DNA of 5,699 nt from Thermoguttaceae bacterium (GTDB lineage: Bacteria > Planctomycetota > Planctomycetia > Pirellulales > Thermoguttaceae), in contig JAQVID010000253.1 in assembly GCA_028695865.1 (NCBI GenBank), positions 1 to 5,699 of the forward strand, given 5' to 3'. Numbering within the stretch: the first letter of the stretch is position 1; each line of letters opens with the position of its first letter. The notes under the pieces were generated by a model. That model saw only the letters and a list, made by a program, of their open reading frames with translations. It did not search any database and had not been told where the DNA came from. Positions 5,631 through 5,699 of this stretch are shown in pieces. A program made the translations under genes and the position numbers.

Positions 5631-5644
5631 GAAAAACGTTTTTC
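5631..5644. promoter_or_regulatory. 14-bp perfect palindrome in the leader of the large gene
   Basis: GAAAAACGTTTTTC reads identically on both strands. It lies 17 bases upstream of the ribosome binding site and about 10 bases downstream of the best -10 candidate, where a repressor could block transcription. An operator role is inference; a loopless palindrome cannot make a compact RNA hairpin, which favours a DNA-level role if it has any. Confidence 0.35.
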
Positions 5645-5653
5645 CGCCGAAGC

Positions 5654-5680
5654 GTTATACGATCATGCTCATATCAGCAA
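5654..5680 (-). promoter_or_regulatory. Candidate promoter for the DUF1254/DUF1214 gene (weak)
   Basis: The minus strand has TATAAC at 5654-5659 (5 of 6 matches to TATAAT) and TTGCTG at 5675-5680 (3 of 6 matches to TTGACA), 15 bases apart. The spacing is short and the -35 poor. It is offered only as the best candidate before the window ends. Confidence 0.2.
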
Positions 5681-5699
5681 TTGAATATCTACAGGATAG

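Overview
The window shows three genes, all on the minus strand, separated by unusually roomy intergenic DNA of mixed base composition. The gyrase A fragment has the CAKISGDTSGNYHPHGE and DKQGNFGSIAGLPAAAMRYTEAR signatures that I associate with Planctomycetes and the wider PVC group. The loose gene packing, long low-complexity extensions and lone minus-strand genes fit that group. This assignment is inference from protein signatures, not from a search.

Layout from left to right: positions 1-662 hold the first 220 codons of DNA gyrase subunit A (gyrA, minus, running off the left edge), with a TTG start behind a strong Shine-Dalgarno site and a stem-loop with a GAAA tetraloop in the presumed leader. 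Positions 663-1419 contain no convincing gene but carry several inverted repeats, at least one of which probably ends the next gene's transcript. Positions 1420-2160 encode a six-helix membrane protein of the HdeD/DUF308 family. Positions 2161-2554 are non-coding, with one stem-loop and a 17-bp tandem duplication abutting the next stop codon. Positions 2555-5599 encode a 1014-residue exported or membrane-anchored DUF1254/DUF1214 protein, about twice the usual family length because of a long N-terminal low-complexity region and a large insertion between the two domains. Positions 5600-5699 are its upstream region, with a clear ribosome binding site and a 14-bp perfect palindrome.

Nothing indicates that the three genes form one operon: the gaps are 394 and 757 bases, and each gene has its own ribosome binding site. 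GyrA is a housekeeping topoisomerase subunit. HdeD-like and DUF1254/DUF1214 proteins are both envelope-associated families with poorly defined roles, so a functional link between them is only a guess. I saw no tRNA, rRNA, CRISPR array, insertion sequence or phage gene. The points most worth a second look are the enlarged DUF1254/DUF1214 protein with its charged helical insert, the structured non-coding stretch between hdeD and gyrA, and the unusual GyrA N-terminus and quinolone-pocket residues.
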